NCBI RefSeq assembly: GCF_001718415.1
Contig: NZ_CP013378.1
Coordinates: forward strand, 4,092,001 to 4,156,000
Direction of reading: 5' to 3'
DNA length: 64,000 nt
DNA from: Burkholderia pseudomultivorans
GTDB lineage: Bacteria > Pseudomonadota > Gammaproteobacteria > Burkholderiales > Burkholderiaceae
The position numbers were made by a program, and so were the translations under genes. This document shows, piece after piece, positions 61,399 through 64,000 of the stretch; position 1 is the stretch's first letter, and each line of letters begins with the position of its first letter. Under the pieces are notes generated by a model that worked only from the letters and a program-made list of their open reading frames with translations, searched no databases and had not been told where the DNA came from.

Positions 61399-62244
61399 TC
61401 ACAGCATCTCCAGCGCACGCTTGCTGCGCGGTGCGCGGAAATACGCGTCGAGCTGCGCACGCTCGTCGTCGGTCAGCACGAGATCGAGCGCCGCGCGATT
61501 GTCGCGCACGTGTTCGAGCCGCGCCGCCTTCGGGATCGCGAACACGCCCGGCCGCGCAAGCACCCACGCGAGCGCCACGCGCATCACCGATACGCCGCGC
61601 TCGCGCGCGATCTCGTCGAGCGGCGAGCGCTTCGGCAGGCGCGCATGATCGACCGGGCTGTACGCCATCGCCGGCATGCGGTGATCGGCGAGCCACGGCA
61701 GCAGGTCGAATTCCGGGCCGCGCCGCGCGATGTTGTAGAGGACCTGGTTGGTCGCGCATGCGCCGCCGCCCGCCTCGTCGACGAGCTCGGCCATGTCGGC
61801 CGTATCGAAGTTGCTCACGCCCCAGTGACGGATCTTGCCGGCCTGCTTCAGCGCCTCGAACCCTTCGACCGTCTCCTCGAGCGGCACCGAGCCGCGCCAG
61901 TGCAGCAGGTACAGGTCGAGGCGGTCGGTGCGCAGGCGCTTGAGGCTCGCCTCGCACGCGGCGACCACGCCGCGCCGGCTCGCATGGTGCGGATAGACCT
62001 TGCTGACGAGGAACACCTCGTCGCGCAGGCCGTGCAGCGCTTCGCCGAGCAGGGTTTCGGTCGCGCCGTCGCCGTACATCTCGGCCGTATCGATCAGGGT
62101 CATCCCGAGCGCGATCCCTTCGCGCAACGCGGCGATCTCGTCGGCGCGCCGGGCCGGCCGCTCGCCCATTTCCCAGGTGCCCTGGCCGAGCTTCGGGATC
62201 GTCTCGCCGTCTGGCAACGCAACCGTGGCGATCGTGTCTGTCAT
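61399..62244 (-). CDS. Aldo/keto reductase
   Basis: A 281-residue (beta/alpha)8 reductase. IDTAEMYGDGATETLLGEAL carries the catalytic Asp/Tyr, VSKVYPHH the Lys, and LYLLHWRGSVPLEE the His. The C-terminal IPKAARLEHVRDN is the NADPH-binding part. GAGGAG lies before the ATG at 62244. It reduces aldehydes/ketones with NADPH. Divergent from the GntR regulator. Confidence 0.9.
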   Translation of the reverse strand: MTDTIATVALPDGETIPKLGQGTWEMGERPARRADEIAALREGIALGMTLIDTAEMYGDGATETLLGEALHGLRDEVFLVSKVYPHHASRRGVVAACEASLKRLRTDRLDLYLLHWRGSVPLEETVEGFEALKQAGKIRHWGVSNFDTADMAELVDEAGGGACATNQVLYNIARRGPEFDLLPWLADHRMPAMAYSPVDHARLPKRSPLDEIARERGVSVMRVALAWVLARPGVFAIPKAARLEHVRDNRAALDLVLTDDERAQLDAYFRAPRSKRALEML

Positions 62245-62411
62245 GCGCTCCTCGCTGCGGATTCGTGGCCGCCCCATCGCGGCCGAAGCATGGAATACGA
62301 CGCATCAGTGTAGTCAATCGGCGCGCGCGGCGCCTATTGCACGGCAAAAACCGGCTATAACGGCGCCGCACGATGACTTAGAATGGCCGCAACCTGATCG
62401 ACACCCATCCC

Positions 62412-63158
62412 ATGAAGGCACCCACGGACGACCGCTGGCAGGACCTGCGCCCCGACCCCGACAACGATACGCCGCTCTACCTGCAGCTCGCCCGCAAGCT
62501 CGGCGACGCGATCCACGACAACCGCTGGACGGCCGGCGAGGCACTGCCTTCGGAACGGGTGCTGTGCGATGCGCTCGGCGTGTCGCGCATCACCGCGCGC
62601 AAGGCGATCGCGCTGCTGGTCGAGCAGGGCTTGATCCGCCGGACGCAGGGCGCGGGCAACTTCATCCAGCCACGCTACGAAGATCCGCTGTCGCGGCTGT
62701 CGAGCTTCAGCGAGATGCTCGAGCGGCGCGGCTTCAAGCCGAGTTCGCAATGGCTCGCGCGCGAGATCCAGCCCGCCAACCGCGACGAAGTGATCCAGCT
62801 CGGGCTGTCGCCGGCCGCGTCGGTCACGCGCCTGAAGCGGCTGCGCCTTGCCGACGGCATCGTGATGGCGGTCGAGAACTCGACGTTCCCCGCAACGCTG
62901 ATTCCCGATCCGCAGGCGATCGGCGGCTCGCTGTACAGCTATCTCGAAGCGCGCGGCACGCCGATCGTGCGCGCGCTCCAGCATTTCCGCGCGGTCAATG
63001 CGAGCGACGAGATCGCCGAGCAGATGGGCATCGCGCCGCACGACGCGCTGCTGCTGATCACGCGGATCGGCTATACGGCGGACCAGCGCGCGATCGAGCT
63101 GACCGATACCTACTGCCGCAACGACTACTACGACTTCGTCGTCGAGCTGCGCAAGTAA
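62412..63158 (+). CDS. GntR/HutC-family transcriptional regulator
   Basis: A 248-residue regulator. N-terminal winged HTH LPSERVLCDALGVSRITARKAIALLVEQGLIRRTQGAGNF, then a UTRA ligand-binding domain beginning SSFSEMLERRGFKPSSQWL. This is close to NagR/DasR regulators of amino-sugar use. The nag genes themselves are not beside it here; the neighbours are an aldo/keto reductase and a CoA transferase. Confidence 0.88.
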   Translation: MKAPTDDRWQDLRPDPDNDTPLYLQLARKLGDAIHDNRWTAGEALPSERVLCDALGVSRITARKAIALLVEQGLIRRTQGAGNFIQPRYEDPLSRLSSFSEMLERRGFKPSSQWLAREIQPANRDEVIQLGLSPAASVTRLKRLRLADGIVMAVENSTFPATLIPDPQAIGGSLYSYLEARGTPIVRALQHFRAVNASDEIAEQMGIAPHDALLLITRIGYTADQRAIELTDTYCRNDYYDFVVELRK

Positions 63159-63213
63159 GTCGCATCCTGCATGCGCGCGCGCGACGCGGGAACGGGCGCC
63201 GGGCCGCCGGCAC

Positions 63214-64000
63214 TCAGAGCCAGCACGCGTCGTCGGTGCCGAGCGGCACCGGCGGCCGCGCGAACGACGGCGGCGTCGCCGACAACCGCTCGGCCGGACG
63301 CACCGCGTCGATCGTGCCGAACGGCGACGCGATGCGGTCGATCCGGTCGCGCACGTCGGCAGGCGCGAGATCGGGCGCACCCGCGCCGTCCGGCACGAGG
63401 CCGAACGACTGCAGCCAGTGTCCGGTCTGCGCGAGCGACAGCCGCACGTGCCAGCTGCCCCCTTCACGCGCGCGGCGCGCGAGCGCGATCATCGCGCCGA
63501 ACGCCGCCAGATACCCGGTCGCATGATCGAGCGCCTGGCACGGCAGATGACGCGGCCCGTTCGCGTGCGCGGCCTGCTGCTCGCGCCACGCGATCCCGCT
63601 CGCCGACTGCACGAGACTGTCGAAACCGCGCCGCTTCGCCCACGGCCCCGCGTGCCCGTACGCGGACACCGACACGCAGACGATCCCGGGCCGCTGCTGC
63701 GCCAGCGCCTGCGGCGCGAAGCCGCGCGCGGCGAGCGCGCCCGGGCGGTATGCCTGCAGGAACACGTCGGCGTCGCGCACGAGCCCGCGCAGCGTCTCGA
63801 CGCCGGCCGCGTCGCGCAGGTCGATCCACGTCGAGCGCTTGCCGCGTCCGTTGTCGATCACAAGCGGCGCGATGTTCGGCAGGTGCGGACCGTTGACCAG
63901 CAGCGTCTGCGCGCCGTGCGACGCCAGCGTGCGTCCGGCGACCGGCCCCGCGATGATGCGCGTCAGGTCGAGCACGCGCACGCCCGCGAGCGGCCGGTCC
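63214..64000 (-). CDS. CaiB/BaiF-type (family III) CoA transferase, 5' part outside window
   Basis: Visible frame of about 262 codons, ending DDACWL at 63214. It begins at the edge with RPLAGVRVLDLTRIIAGPVAGR, the standard opening of family III CoA transferases, so a longer N-terminal part may exist further on. NGRGKRSTWIDLRD, DVFLQAYRPGALAARG, CVSVSAYGHAGPWAKRRGFDSLVQSASG carry the catalytic Asp region and the CoA site. A GTG near 63981 is internal to the motif and not the start. Substrate unknown. Confidence 0.85.
   Translation of the reverse strand, partial: DRPLAGVRVLDLTRIIAGPVAGRTLASHGAQTLLVNGPHLPNIAPLVIDNGRGKRSTWIDLRDAAGVETLRGLVRDADVFLQAYRPGALAARGFAPQALAQQRPGIVCVSVSAYGHAGPWAKRRGFDSLVQSASGIAWREQQAAHANGPRHLPCQALDHATGYLAAFGAMIALARRAREGGSWHVRLSLAQTGHWLQSFGLVPDGAGAPDLAPADVRDRIDRIASPFGTIDAVRPAERLSATPPSFARPPVPLGTDDACWL

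Noticed and set aside
58393..62313. Open frame of 1306 codons on the plus strand
   Set aside because: Runs out of frame through fusA and the NiCoT gene and opposite the aldo/keto reductase; no recognisable domain and typical GC-shadow composition.

Overview
The window reads as a piece of a Burkholderia main chromosome, most like the B. cepacia complex. The GC content is very high, codon third positions are strongly GC-biased, and the gene neighbourhoods fit: livFGMH, fkpB-ispH, rpmB-rpmG, nadB with nadAC opposite, purN/ribF divergent, ileS-lspA-coaBC-dut, clpSA-csp, and an icd pair. Species cannot be fixed from the sequence alone.

Layout. 1-1119: end of an IS3-family insertion sequence, cut by the window edge. 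1120-6216: a minus-strand kdp potassium-pump operon (small ORF, kdpF, kdpA, kdpB, kdpC). The kdpDE regulators expected next are not there; only a 14-residue response-regulator-like stub lies between kdpC and the IS. 6217-7161: about 0.95 kb without a gene, holding a symmetric array of TTGGAGA boxes, GGGGCAACTC direct repeats, a tRNA-3'-end-like sequence and a terminator, probably an integration scar. 7162-18026: accessory metabolism and regulators (alpha/beta hydrolase, two LysR regulators, SDR, DinB-like protein, CopC, RsuA, NAD(P)-binding protein, 2Fe-2S reductase, ArgD-like transaminase, GNAT, YukJ-like protein). 18265-22914: branched-chain amino acid ABC transporter livHMGF with a decayed livK. 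23186-31480: ispH/fkpB, radC, L28/L33, NAD de novo genes nadB/nadC/nadA, acyl desaturase. 31692-35047: MscS channel, RsmB-like methyltransferase, purN. 35170-41396: ribF, ileS, lspA, coaBC, dut. 41467-47229: membrane proteins, clpA/clpS, cold-shock protein. 47457-51131: trimeric autotransporter adhesin and Tat-exported multicopper oxidase. 52085-55840: two unrelated isocitrate dehydrogenases in tandem. 56114-64000: rluE, an Asr-like small protein, a DUF192 protein, a second-type fusA, a nickel/cobalt permease, an aldo/keto reductase, a GntR regulator and a cut-off CoA transferase.

Most of the window is ordinary core genome with well-formed intrinsic terminators. The points most worth a second look are: (i) a possible arginine attenuator ahead of argD (promoter, leader ORF with four consecutive Arg codons, hairpin over the leader stop, terminator, argD); (ii) a livK that is heavily degraded yet still one open frame; (iii) the TTGGAGA array and repeat scar upstream of kdp; (iv) loss of kdpDE beside an IS; (v) two non-homologous isocitrate dehydrogenases with a 16-bp perfect palindrome upstream of icd; (vi) a 70-residue super-repeat inside the adhesin head. 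No CRISPR array, rRNA, complete tRNA or intact prophage was seen.
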